From Ignelater luminosus (Eukaryota > Arthropoda > Insecta > Coleoptera > Elateridae), in the NCBI GenBank assembly GCA_011009095.1, contig VTPC01090588.1:62001-126000 (forward strand): a DNA stretch of 64,000 nucleotides, in the 5' to 3' direction. Positions within the stretch are counted from its first letter, which is position 1, and every line of letters starts with the position of its first letter. The translations under genes and the position numbers were made by a program. This document shows, piece after piece, positions 1-12,400 of the stretch. Under the pieces are notes generated by a model that worked only from the letters and a program-made list of their open reading frames with translations, was not told where the DNA came from and ran no database searches.

Positions 1-1966
1 GGACAAACATAAGAAGAGTCAAGACACAATGAGCGGAACCAAACTCATTAGATTGCGTGCCAGCAGAAACGCATGTATGCGTAATTAGAATCTGATCGTC
101 TATTTATAGACATTCAGGGGTTGCATAAGCAAAAAGGTGGTGAAACGCTGCTTTACAAGATATACTACAACAAAGGCAGATTGAAACAGGGCAGTTTGAA
201 TCATCAGTTACGTATCAAGGTATAAATGTTGTTTCGTGCATACTTCTTGTTCTCACATTTTTCATTGGCTTTGTGTTATTGTCATCCGTGCAGACAATTC
301 CAGTTTGGCGGAATTTCTACAATTTTAAATAAAATTCTTTTCTTAGTTTGTATTTTATTTGGGAAACTTTAAAAGTTAAAATTTTTTGAACATGAAACTA
401 AATAGTATAATACTTCCGGCATTTTCTTTCCTGTTTTGTGTTCTTATTTAAATTACTTGAGTTTCACGATGTCCAAATCTAATTCTTGAAAGGTTCATTA
501 TTTTTGTGATTCTTGGAGTGATTTTATCGCATTGTTTTATTTGAAATTGATTACTTTTTATTTGCTGTCTGTGTATTTACATTTGTAGCTAATGATTTTG
601 AACTGCTCATAACCTCAATCCACCTTTATAATACCGCGATGTATCGGCGATTAGTATCTAACGTTTGCTTTTTGCAATTATGTCCAATAATGTAACATCG
701 TTTACAATGGCTTGATAAACACTTTGGAATCTTGCAAACTGAACAATTTTTCTTCATTTTGGTAATGAGCTTCCAAACCACTTTTTGCTAGAGCATTGCA
801 AACAAGCCTTAAGTGGTCGGTATGTAAACTCGTATCAGACTAAAAACCTGGAATTTGAGAAGTTGTAAAACCAATTTGTTCTAAACCCAAACTTCAAGTT
901 GGCCTCTGCGCTATCCTGTCAAAGGCTAAAATGTATAGAAGTATAGAAGTATAAAGTATAGAAACCTTACACAATCAGTAATTTAACTTGTTGTCGGCGT
1001 TTTTGATGTTTGTGTCTAAAATGTTTACTGCACATTGTCACTACGCACAGCTTGCATAGGTGTACGAATCGCTAGTGAAGTTTTGGCAACATTTAACAAA
1101 ACAGTTGTACGGCACTGTTTACTGAATCTTGTGCAGTACGCAGTCACCACGTGTCGAAAAATACCTAACAAAATTTTTACTCCAGTGAACCTATTGATTC
1201 TAGACCGTATTTACCTTTAAAGCGCACTTAACTAGGCTATTAGTACAGTATCTTCAAGGGCGCCCGGAGAGAGGGCCAAGAGGGTTTATTTGCCCCTCCC
1301 CTGGCTTGCAAAAACAATTAAATGTATACACAAAAAAAAAATTTATGCTGTCGACAAACATGGAATTGGACGGCAATTTTTATTTTGCCCCTTCCTAGAA
1401 AAAATCTTGCGGGCGCCTTTGAGTATCTTTCATTCAATTTGTCAGTGCCAAAGATATAGTGGATTTAATTTATAACATCTACGTGCAATATCTATAATAA
1501 TGCACTCTGTTAGAGACTACTAATAGCGGTAAATAAGCTATAAAACCAGAAAGGGGAAAAGTAATGTATACGTGTATTACATACTATATCGTATGTATTA
1601 CAAAATAGTATTAATTTTTTTAAAAATATTTTTAAAAGTATTTAAAAGAAAAAACTAGCACAACTATATAACATAATGGTATTTTTTTAATTAATTGGAA
1701 AACAATATCGTTCAAATATAATTTTTACGTATCTGAATAACGAAAGATTTTGAATTTGCCCTCAAGAGATCATTATTTGCTTAAAGTTTATTTTAGAATA
1801 TTGATAATATTTTGTATACACTTAGCAGTAATTAACCCACTCATCAATTAACGTAACCTTAACTTTCTAAATTACACCACTTTTATTGTTCTCTTTCGTA
1901 CACATGCCTATGTACCAATTTATAAACACCATTTTTGTAAACAGGTAAATCATTCTTTACACAAAA
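1..1966. other. Upstream intergenic DNA / OAT promoter side, no gene seen
   Basis: I find no coding exon here that I can support; the two short open frames at 1035-1220 and 1290-1475 have no recognisable domain, and the second lies mostly inside a MITE. The stretch just upstream of 1967 should contain the OAT promoter and 5'UTR, but I cannot place a transcription start. A noncoding first exon of OAT is possible. Confidence 0.5.
1255..1421. mobile_element. Short hAT-type MITE with 8-bp target duplication
   Basis: The ends are a 12-bp inverted repeat, CAAGGGCGCCCG on the left and CGGGCGCCTTTG on the right, with one mismatch. The element is flanked by a perfect 8-bp direct repeat AGTATCTT at 1247-1254 and 1422-1429. 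An 8-bp target duplication with ends starting CA-G is typical of the hAT superfamily. At 167 bp it has no coding capacity, so it is non-autonomous. The GC-rich ends stand out from the AT-rich surroundings. Confidence 0.75.
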
Positions 1967-4844
1967 ATGCTTTCGAAATTCCGAGGAGTTGCTCAAAGGG
2001 CCGTAAAGATTCAAAGTCAAAGAGCTTTAAGTACAAAGCAAGTTATTGATAGAGAAGCCCAATATGGAGCACATAATTACCATCCTCTACCTGTGGCTTT
2101 AAGTAAAGGAGAAGGTTAGTTGAGTTGCAGACTAATTTTGCACATCTTTTATAATAATTCTGATTTATACCATCAGGTGTATGTGTTTGGGACGTAGAAG
2201 GAAAAAGATATTTCGATTTTCTAAGCGGTTATTCTGCTAACAACTTTGGACATTGTCATCCTAAAATTATTGCGACTCTACGTGACCAAGCTGGAGTATT
2301 ACATCATACATCTCGTGCCTTTTATTCAGATGTGTTTGGAGAATATGCTCAATTTATCACTAAACTTTTTGGATACGATAAAGTATTGCCAATGAATACA
2401 GGTATTATAAAATATCATTGCGCAATTTACTTAATATCTAATAGTTGCCTTTTTACAGGTGTCGAAGCTGACGATACATCATGTAAAGTAGCACGAAAAT
2501 GGGGTTACTACAAGAAAAAGATCCCAAAGAACGAAGCTAAAATTATCTTTGCAAACGATAATTTTTGGGGCCGTTCTTTAGCTGCAGTCTCAGCTTCAAC
2601 TGATCCTACAAGTTTTGAAGGATATGGACCATTCATGCCCGGATTTAGCTGTGTTCCTTACAATGATCTCCAAGCTCTTGAGGTTAACTTATTTTAAATT
2701 TAAAAAATAACTTGTGAATCAATACGAGTCCTATGATTGTGTTAAACTAATATCTTAGTATTTAATATGACTAATGTTCTACAACTTGCTTTTACACCAG
2801 TCAAGATTATTTATAACCAAAAAAGACACTTTGGACAATTTTGCTCTGTTTGAAGGATTGACTTAATTACAGAAATTGCATTTTTTAAGGCATACAAAAA
2901 CCTCTTTTAATCTAATATTTTTATTTATAGGCAGCATTACAAGATCCAAATGTATGCGCTTTTATGGTAGAACCCATTCAAGGTGAAGCTGGTGTTGTAG
3001 TACCTTCAGAAGGATACTTAAGAGGTGTTAGAGAACTTTGTACTAAATATAACGTGTTGTGGATAGCAGATGAAATTCAAACTGGATTAGGTCGATCGGG
3101 CAAACGGTTAGCTGTAGATTATGAAAATGTAAAACCTGACATTCTTGTTTTGGGAAAAGCATTGGGAGGTGGTGTTTATCCAGTATCAGCATGCTTAGCA
3201 AACGATGATATCATGCTTGTCATAGAACCAGGTAACAATTTTTTTATTAAATAAACTTGCATTAAATTATGCAATCATTTCTACGATAATAAATAAAAGA
3301 TCAACAATTGTTTTATAGGAACTCATGGCTCAACTTTTGGTGGTAATCCTTTGGGTTCGCGTGTAGCTATCAAAGCATTGGAAGTTTTAGAAGAAGACAA
3401 ATTAGCTGAAAATGCTTTCAAGATGGGACAAATCCTTAGAGAAGGGTTAGAAACTATTAAATCAAGCAAAGCTGTTACAGCTGTAAGAGGAAGAGGACTT
3501 CTGAATGCTATAGTTATGAATAGAGGTGAATAATAAAACTGTGCATTCTTTTTTTAAGACATCTAGAATACTCAGCAAACATTCTATCAAAAGATTCTTT
3601 TAATAACAAAAAAGATTTTTTGCACGACCGCCTGTAAAAGTTGGCGCTTTACAACTAGTTGTCAATGTTGAAAGTTGACAATTATAAACATTTGCAATTA
3701 ATTTCACGTATCGATGTTATAATGGCCGTATCGATGTCGATGTCGTAATGAAATCATTATACGTTCCTATGATCTTGGCCAACTTTATTTTTTAATCTAC
3801 CGTCAATGGTTTTTCTTTATTATTTTCTTTATCTACGACTCTTCAATAATATAGTCGTTATACGCGTAACCTTAGGGATATAACCATACTCATAAAACAC
3901 TAGTGAATTGTATGGATTTTATTCACTGGCGGTGTTTTGTTGGTTGCCTATTTATAGATATAAACAAAATAGAAATTGTCATAATCTCAAACTATTTATT
4001 GTTAGAAAAAAAATTTGGACATCGTCTTCAGAGGATCCTTGTATTCCAGGTCTAAAACTCTCATTGTGAAGATTGTTTACTTTCACTGACTTCTACATAT
4101 TCAAGAATTTGGACATCGCCTCCCTCAGGGAAATCCACCTCCAGATCTTTCTCAGAAGTGTTAGAATCGTAGATAAAACGTCGTATTCTACTCGCACATA
4201 ATGGGCATTATGTGCTCGTTGAATAATATACTATTAAAATACGGTCGTGCAAAAAATATTGTATACAACTTGAGTGTAAAGTGTGCTTTTTGAATTCGCT
4301 GTCGCTCGTGCCGCAATCTTTCTACTCATTCAAAAAGCTTCACTTTACACTGATGTTATATAAATAACTATTAAGGAGATCTTTACTACTTACGATACCA
4401 TAATGGGCAACTTCTTATAATCTGTCGTTATTTTAATAAAGATCTCAAAAGCTACAAGAGCTAAAAATTCGGTCAAATGGCAAAATAGTTTCAGATTATT
4501 ATTATTATAAATTATAAAGATATTGGTCGTTCGATATTTAGAAATTTTAGGTTTTTTTAAATATCCATTGATGATTTTTAAAAGACAAATAGCGTATTAG
4601 TCATTCAAATTTGTTCTATTATTTTCCATTGAACTGAATTCCCACAATAAAATATCTTTTTCCTAAATTTACAGATTTTGCACAAGCGTGGGATGTCTGC
4701 TTAAAACTTAAAGAAAATGGACTTTTAGCTAAACACACACATGATGATGTTATAAGGTTTTCACCTCCATTAGTAATAAATGAAGAACAAACACGAGAAG
4801 CAGTTGACATTATTATAAAAACACTAAATAGTATTTCAGCCTGA
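1967..4844 (+). CDS. Oat: Ornithine aminotransferase, mitochondrial (six exons)
   Basis: PLP-dependent class III aminotransferase that converts ornithine plus 2-oxoglutarate to glutamate semialdehyde plus glutamate in the mitochondrial matrix. Exons: 1967-2114, 2177-2401, 2459-2682, 2931-3231, 3319-3525 and 4675-4844. All introns are GT-AG and the total of 1275 nt gives 424 residues, the usual family length. The start gives a basic, Ser/Arg-rich N-terminus ([14 protein letters not shown]...) that fits a mitochondrial presequence. Family landmarks seen: [15 protein letters not shown] near residue 80, [34 protein letters not shown], the PLP lysine motif [13 protein letters not shown], and [14 protein letters not shown]. 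The final exon supplies the C-terminus ([19 protein letters not shown]). Most introns are 58-250 bp; the fifth is about 1.15 kb and contains inverted-repeat DNA. No frameshift or stop is seen, so the gene appears functional. Confidence 0.96.
3616..4256. mobile_element. Probable non-autonomous element in OAT intron 5
   Basis: A perfect 15-bp inverted repeat, TTTTTTGCACGACCG at 3616-3630 and its complement CGGTCGTGCAAAAAA at 4242-4256, brackets about 640 bp inside the last OAT intron. The interior has no coding frame that I recognise. I do not see a convincing target duplication, so the superfamily is unknown, and the repeat could be only the outer edge of a degraded transposon. It lies wholly within the intron and leaves both splice sites intact. 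Confidence 0.5.
4273..4355. repeat. Hairpin in OAT intron 5
   Basis: An imperfect inverted repeat of about 24 bp per arm: AGTGTAAAGTGTGCTTTTTG pairs with CAAAAAGCTTCACTTTACAC around a roughly 35-nt loop containing GCTGTCGCTCGTGCCGC. It sits just downstream of the 3616-4256 inverted repeat and may be part of the same insertion or a separate small MITE. Confidence 0.5.
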
Positions 4845-4948
4845 TCTATTACAAGAACTGTTCATTGTTTTATTCATTTACCATTCATTAAAAGTCTGTT
4901 ATCTATCATATTTTATTATATTTCATTTATCTGTGTAATATATACTTA

Positions 4949-4954
4949 AATAAA
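4949..4954 (+). terminator. Likely OAT polyadenylation signal
   Basis: AATAAA lies about 105 nt after the OAT stop codon, the first such hexamer on this strand after the stop. This is the expected position for the end of a short 3'UTR. Confidence 0.6.
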
Positions 4955-5287
4955 TAATTTCAACATTATTAAGTATTATTTTTTAAAATAGTCTTATAAA
5001 TGTTTTGCATGTCACATGCCATTTTAAACTGATTATTATTGACAGTCGGACTGGCCCGGGAGACTAGGAGCCTAGAGACTTTGGGACCGAATCAGTCTGG
5101 AGGCCAAATAGGTCTAAAATCAGAAGTCTCAAACTTTGACTAAGCTGAGAAGTAATATATGTACTCTACATATTTTTAATCTTTTAAGCAATTCTAAAGC
5201 TATAGACAATGTACGTGTGTGAGAGAAACCCCATTTTAATTCGGGTAGAAAAAGAAATAAGCACCAAATATGGAAGTCTTCGAGGTA

Positions 5288-5743
5288 CAGGATATTAAAG
5301 TTTCATTTAAAATTTGGTATTTTTTTAATATTTCAAGAACAAGATGAACTATCGGAACGAGATTTCTTACATGCTTGTTACTTTAAAATGTTTACTAGTT
5401 TACGTAGTTTTGTGTTTGATATTCTTATTAAAAATGGGAAAATGGGGGGAGGGAGTTAGCTTATTATCCTAAAGAAAATTGTTGTGCCATTGAAAAATTT
5501 AAGAATTCTTAGACAAAACTTTTTAGTTTTTTTAGTGGCATAACAATTTTTTGCAGAGTAATGACTAATGAGCTAGCCCCCCTCCCTGTTTCCCACCTCT
5601 GATAAGAATGTCAAACACAAAACTACGTAAATAGTAAATACCTCAGAGTAATAAGCATATGGAAAATTTCGTTCCGATATCTCACCTTATTCTTGAAATA
5701 TTAAAAAAAAACAATAAATTATAAATGAAACTTTAACACCCTG
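5288..5743. mobile_element. Foldback MITE with about 140-bp arms and TA target site
   Basis: The left end CAGGATATTAAAGTTTCATT and the complement of the right end CAGGGTGTTAAAGTTTCATT are near-identical. Similarity continues inward for about 140 bp on each side, through shared blocks such as AATATTTCAAGAA and TACGTAGTTTTGTGTTTGA. TA dinucleotides at 5286-5287 and 5744-5745 look like the target duplication. The 456-bp element has no coding capacity. A diverged relative lies at 33013-33298, so this is a dispersed family. The CAGGGTGTT end and TA site suggest a Tc1/mariner-related mobiliser, which is inference. Confidence 0.75.
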
Positions 5744-5745
5744 TA

Positions 5746-6415
5746 TTTCGAAAACGGTTGAGTTTCAGACCCATATCTCTAAAAATTTCTTTTCTTAAAA
5801 TTACCTGAAGAATCATTCCCCCAAGTTTGTTACAAAACTTAAGTTAAATCCTGTAGAATAATAAACTCTTTTAAAGACAGGATATTGTATGTCTGGTTAG
5901 CCTACGATTTTACAAAAACGAGGTACTAAACTACTAATTTTAGATTTGTCTTGTAGAATACTTTGTAACGAGTTTCGAATGCTGCTTGTGTCCACGAGCA
6001 CTAAAAATGGTATTTTTTTTTGATGGCATGCTTTTTTAAATCTTGTATGCAATGCTGTTCTGTGTAGATAATGGTAGTATAGATAATATTCAATATGAAT
6101 AGCTTGCGGCTTATGTTTAAAAGCCAACCGAACCCTAAACAAAACATGTCAAAAATGGCTTCATAATGTAAAAGTTCTAATAAAATATAGGAATATAATG
6201 ATAATGTATTAACAGTATTAATATAAGAAGACAGTATTACAAGTACTTAAAATTATAGTACAATTTCAAAAAGTAAGCAGTGTGATTTCTTATTTTATTA
6301 CCTCAAATTAATACACCAACTTGGATGACAATTTTAGTTAATTATGGTGTCATATTACAGAGATGTAAACTAACAGGCCTGGTGAATTACTTTTAACATA
6401 AACGTAGCCAAGAAC
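5746..6415. other. Intergenic DNA between OAT and the adhesion GPCR
   Basis: No coding region is recognised; the minus-strand open frame at 5897-6142 has no family features. This stretch must include the GPCR promoter and 5'UTR, but no clear core promoter element can be assigned. Confidence 0.4.
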
Positions 6416-9400
6416 ATGGCCCGTTGGATACTAAAAAGCTCAATCTTGCTGTATTTCTTAGTTGTTTCGAAAAGTATTGATGAGTGTCCCAAGAACTGTG
6501 TTTGTAAACATAGTTCTCAAAGGGATGGTCCTGACTGGATTAAAGTTCGTTGTGGTGATATAGTTCCTGTCAATTCTTTAGACGAACTGGATTTATTAAA
6601 TATAGCAAGTGAAATAGTGCAGCTGTATGTTCATAAAAACAAGATATTTAGGTTTTTAATTTAATGTTAAAATTTGTTACAGAAATCTCACAAGGAATCG
6701 ATTAACAGCATTTACACCAAAAATACAATTTGTTGCATTACAGAAATTGTAAGTATTTCTTTTTTTGTTAAAAACAATTTTTATTTGACATAGTAGACAA
6801 GTTTACTATTAAGTTCAGAACATTCTGAAGTTGTAAATTGTGTCCATCATTGTATTCTGAGTATCATTGGTCATATCGACCATTAAGCTTGTGGAGCAAA
6901 TTGAAGTATTCAATCTCCTAGTTGATGCAGGAGCGATAAAAACATTGATGCATGCATTTTTAGTAACATTGTTGGCAGTTGTTTAGAATGGGAGAAATCA
7001 AGTCAGTCATGGTCAATTTTTATAATTACAATTTAAAATTCATGAAATTAGTTTGATATGAATTCACACTGTGCAACAGCAAACTTGTTTTCCTTAAGTC
7101 CATCATTGCTGGTTAATTTCTGATTATGTGACTATGTTTGGTATAGATTCTGCCCAAAGACTTTGAAAGCTAATCTTGAACACACTATTTATTGTTGTGT
7201 TTTTTGAAGTTACAATTCCCTTGAACTTCATGGCTTCATTTCACTGCCTATCAAAATTTAGCAACCTTGATATTTTTAACTTCACTGATTCTAATATGGT
7301 ATAATCAAAAAGAAACCTAATCCGAGTCATCTTTAAAAGAGAAAGATGTGTGGCAATTATAACTGTCAATAACGTCCTGCCAATTATTATGCAAAAAAGA
7401 CACTCTTTTCCAAATCTATCTGAACAATATTGAAAAATTTACACTAAATTTCTTTATCAGTGTAATAAATAACCTTGACATTTCTTAATAAACAGCAGCA
7501 CTACCAACTTTTACTATTAAATAGAGCATTTATAGAATAGTGACCACATCAGGGCTGATTTTTTACTGACTTTTACATTTACCATTAGGATAGATTTGGA
7601 ATACAGTAACATTGAATAAAATAGTTTAAAATTAAAAAAACATGGGGGTCCCATAATTTATATTTATACTCAGTATTGTTTTGAAAAGGTTTACTAATAT
7701 ATTTAACTGTTACTCTTTCAGAGACATAAGCAAGAATCAATTAACAGCCCTGTATAATAATCAATTTATTGAAGTGCCAAATCTTAGAAGACTCGACATA
7801 TCTGGAAATAATATTAAACATATTGATGTACTATCATTTGCAAATTTACGTCATTTGGAACGCTTAAAACTGAATCAGAACGAGATAAATACTATAACAA
7901 AAGGAACATTTAAATCATTAATGGCACTAAAACAGTTGTAAGTATTCAGAATAAAAAAGAAAAAACATACAGTTGAAATTTTAAATAAAATATGACTTAT
8001 TGGTATTTACCAAAACCAAAAAAAAGTGTTCAGTAGCTAGGTAGATCATAATGTTATTATATGGCAGTAGTGAGAGAAGAATTGTTTTCACAGCTGTTAG
8101 CTATAAAAACAATCCTCTCAAAATACATGAAAGAGCTGTAAGCTTTGTGCACAACACTTAAGTCAGATATACAGGGTGGTACATGGCAAAACACACCATA
8201 GCAGAAGGAGTGATATTTTTTAAATAAAATTCTAAATATTGGAATACTATCTTGTACAACATAAAGAACACAGTATCGTGGAAGCTGAGTACAATTAGTT
8301 TTGTTGTATAACTCCAAGCCAGTGCCAGTTCCAGGCTCATATTTTATTTTGTTCCTTATTTTTCCAACCAACTGAAATGAAAAAACAATATTTTTCTCAA
8401 AGTAAGACAGTTGCAGCCCTTATGGACAAACCGTTACTGTATACGACTATGATGAAGTTCTGGGCACATGCACCTCTTATCATTAGCACTTTCATATTTT
8501 TACTTTTAAATGTTCTTACTTTATAAAATGTGAGGCAGCACTGGAAGAGGTACCATAAGTTAGAAAAGTAAATTTTATAAGAAATGGAAAAACCATGTTT
8601 GAGATACAAAATTGACAATTTTGGATTTTTAATTCCATCTGTTAGTAACATCATTTAAGAACGTTTCTAACAATAAGTGAGTGTTTATATCTACACTTGT
8701 GTTTATCTTTTTTTTTGTTTCTTTGTATTAAAAAAAGAGGAGTTTTAGAGATGAAAATTTATAAAAACAAGAATTTCCTAGCGCAGTTCTTCATATACTA
8801 TTAGAATGTATCAGTTATATTCAGTAGCTAGAACTTTGCATCTTGACTCCCTTAAGTGTCGACTAACAATCCCTTAAAGATTTGATAATTTTTTTATGGT
8901 ATACTGAATTAATTTATAGTTAAAAAGAAATAAATAAAAGTAACAATTCTGTATGTTTGAACCCTTTTTGCTGAGTATTTTAAATTAAGAATTAATACAA
9001 TAGTTTGAAAGTAAGTAATTATGATTTTTAGAACTCATTCTTTATTCAGTTGGCCTGATTTTTATTTTCAAATTGCATAGATCATCCTCTCGTATAATAA
9101 TGCTTGTCGTGATGTACCAAATACAATTTAAGATATAGGAAACAATTTTTTCTGACTAATGATACCATTTCTTCCGTTGCCTCACAAATTTTAATAATAA
9201 TATTTTATAACTAGTTTATAAACTTTTTCAGAGATATATCAAATAATCCATTAACATGTGACTGCGATCTTCTGTGGCTGTTAGGTTGGATACAGAAGAC
9301 ATCTCTTAAACTAATGTCAAATCCAAAATGTGCTTCTCCAGCTACTTTTAAAGGGATTGCTTTAAGAAAATTACAGATTGGTATAGATATACATTGTAAA

Positions 9401-12400
9401 TCCCCTGCAGGTAGTCGAGAGTTGCCAGTAATCAAACTTGAACCTAATCAAAGCCAGGTTGTATTCGAAGGAGATACATTGAAACTGGTTTGTACAGCTC
9501 CAAGTCTCTTAGATAATTTTGATGTAGGGGATTCTCAAGGAAGTTCATATATAGAATGGTTGTGGTTAGATTCAGATCCAAAAAATCATTTTGATGAAAT
9601 AGAAATAAGCAACAGATTTTCCATCGATAGTGGCTTACTTATTAGTTCGTTAAAGATTTCTACATTAAATCGTAATCATACTGGTATATGGAGTTGTCGA
9701 CTAAATTCAACACAAGGAAATTATTCCGAAGGACTCATGCTTATTGTAATATCAGATGCAACCAAATATTGTCCAATATTGACTACAACAAATAATAAAG
9801 GAACATACATGTGGCCAAGAACAGTTGTAAATTACACAGTTACGATACCCTGTGAATCAATTCAATTAAATAGAGATGTATCACAACAACAAGCCGCTCA
9901 TTTTTGTTCACCATCTGGTGATTGGATACATTTAAATACATCACAGTGTGCATATATATCTGAAACAACCAAAATACTTGAACAATTTTCTAAAGTTAAT
10001 TTAAGTTTGACAAAAGGCAGTATTTATGAAAGTGCGAAGCATTTTAAAAATTATACCTCGAATTTAAAAATCTTTAGGGATGTTATGGATTTAGAATATA
10101 CAATTCAAACAATTGAAAATTATGTGCATTATCTACCAGAAGAAAAAGAACTTGGAGGAATATTAATGGATGTACTTAATAATGTAATTGAATTATCAAG
10201 AAATTATTTGGAAGAAGCCGATCTTGAATATAATATTTTAAGAAAAATTATAAATCTTAGTGAACACATTGCTGAATTTACTACTGCTCCTATTATTCAT
10301 AAAGTGAGTACATCAATGTCTTTGCCATTAATTTTTTTTTTAATAAAAATGTGAAATATTGTGATATATAGGGTGTTCTACTTAAGCTGATTTTTCTTAT
10401 GCAGGGTATTATATGTAGGTATAACCTGCTAGCTAAAATTAAAACCAGTAACTTTTATCACATTTTTAAATACTACATTAAAGTTTAACTGCTTGGTATA
10501 TTTCTTGCATGCCTAAAAAGTGTATTTTTAGTGTTGCTAACAAGAACATTTCTAGTAACTTATTGGAATTAATAGCATTTGGAATCCAATCATTGCTTTT
10601 CCTGTCAAACTGGTTAAATAAGAGTTGCTAGGTTTTGACGGAGGGTAATAGTATGAGGATTGCACTGTATGTTGCTGAATATGGCAACACTGCAAATAAT
10701 TATCATCAAACTTGACGTTATTTTAATATAGCAATTGTTTTTGAATAAGTTGCAGCTTATTTGACATTAATATCTTTTTTCAAAGAATTTTTTGAAAAGT
10801 TAAACGTTCAGTGTGAAATGGAAGTGACCCGAGAACATTTTCGTGCAATGATTTTGTCCGAGTTTCATTCGGGTTTAACCTTTAATGAATCATTTGCTCG
10901 TTTGCAAAATGCGTTTTCGGGAGAAGCCCCCAGTCGGACGATCGTGTTTAACTGGTTCAAAGAATTCCAACGGGAAAAATCATCTCTTGAGGATGAAAGT
11001 CGTGAAGGTCGTCCTATTACAGCAACAACTTCAAGTCAAATTGATGCCGTTCGTCGTATGATTGAAGAAAATCGCCGGGTGACCTACAGTGAAATTCATG
11101 CAACTCTTGGCATTGGAATGACTGCAATTGAAACAATTCTTCACACAGATTTAAGTGTGAAAAAAGTGTGTTGTCGTTGGATACCACATCGTTTAACAGA
11201 GGATCAAAAAAATAGCAAGGTCGTCTGGTGTCTAGAAAACCTTGAACATTATCATACAGGTACGTCTAAGGCCGTTTATAATATCATTATAGGTGACAAA
11301 ACCTGGATCTACTGCTATGATCCATTAACTAAGCAGCAATCTACCCAATGGATGTTTCAAAATGAAATGCGGCTCACCAAAGTGAAACAATCACAAAGTT
11401 GTGCTAAACAAATGATTGCATCTTTCTTTAGCCGTACGGGTTACGTTTGCTCTGTTATACTTGAGAATAAGAAAGTAGTTACTGCAGATTGGTATACCAC
11501 CACTTGCTTGCCAACAATGTTGTCAAAAATTCATAAAAAACAAATTGTTTTGCCCCATGACAATGCCCCAGCACATTCTGCAAAGTTGACAACGGAGTTT
11601 CTTCGATCTACTGGGATAAAATTAACGTGACATCCACCTTATAGCTCGGATTTAGCTCCGTGTGATTTCTTCCTCTTTTCAACTATTAAGAAAAAATTAC
11701 GTGGAATCCATTTTTCAACACCACGGGAAGCTGTTAATGCATTTGAAGAGCATGTTAGTGCAGTGTCCAAGGAAACCTGGGCTGCTTGTTTTATGGAATG
11801 GTTTGAGAGGATGTCAAAGTGCGTGAAATATAAAGGGGAGTACTTTGAGAAAGAATAAATATTGTTCGTTTAAATAATTATGTTTTGTTATTATCCTGTA
11901 TTCAGAAACATACAGTGTGTAATGCAATATAACTTTTTCATTTTAAATGTGATGCTACTGATATTCTTACACATTTGGATTCCTCTTGAAATTTACTTTT
12001 CAAAAGTTTTATGTAACGATACTCTTATCTTGATTCGTTATATTGAATTCACCCCTTCAAGGTCCTACTTAAAGAGCTAGAGAAAATGCCCATGAAAGGA
12101 TATTCATCAATGTAGTGCATGAATTGATGCAAACTAGGCAAGTAATGACATTTAAATTTAATTTTATTAAAGTTTGCACTAGTTTTGTTAGTAATGATGA
12201 TACTATCTAATTTTACGTAACTGTCATCAGCTACGCTTGATGCACAAATTAAAAGTTGTAGATGGTACATGCAAATTGAAACTGTTTGGTCCTCCCTTGA
12301 CAAGATTTAATGTAAGAACAACTTGTTGCTAGAAAACTCAAGGAATTTAATTTTTGCTATCACTGAGTACTCGAAAAGTGTGTTTACTCCAAAACAGCCT

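Noticed and set aside
1035..1220. 61-residue plus-strand open frame upstream of OAT
   Set aside because: No domain, no splice context and no conserved features; likely chance in AT-rich DNA.
5897..6142. 81-residue minus-strand open frame between OAT and the GPCR
   Set aside because: No recognisable family and no support from splice sites or composition.
9211..9435. Minus-strand frame across GPCR exon 4
   Set aside because: Shadow of the real plus-strand coding exon.
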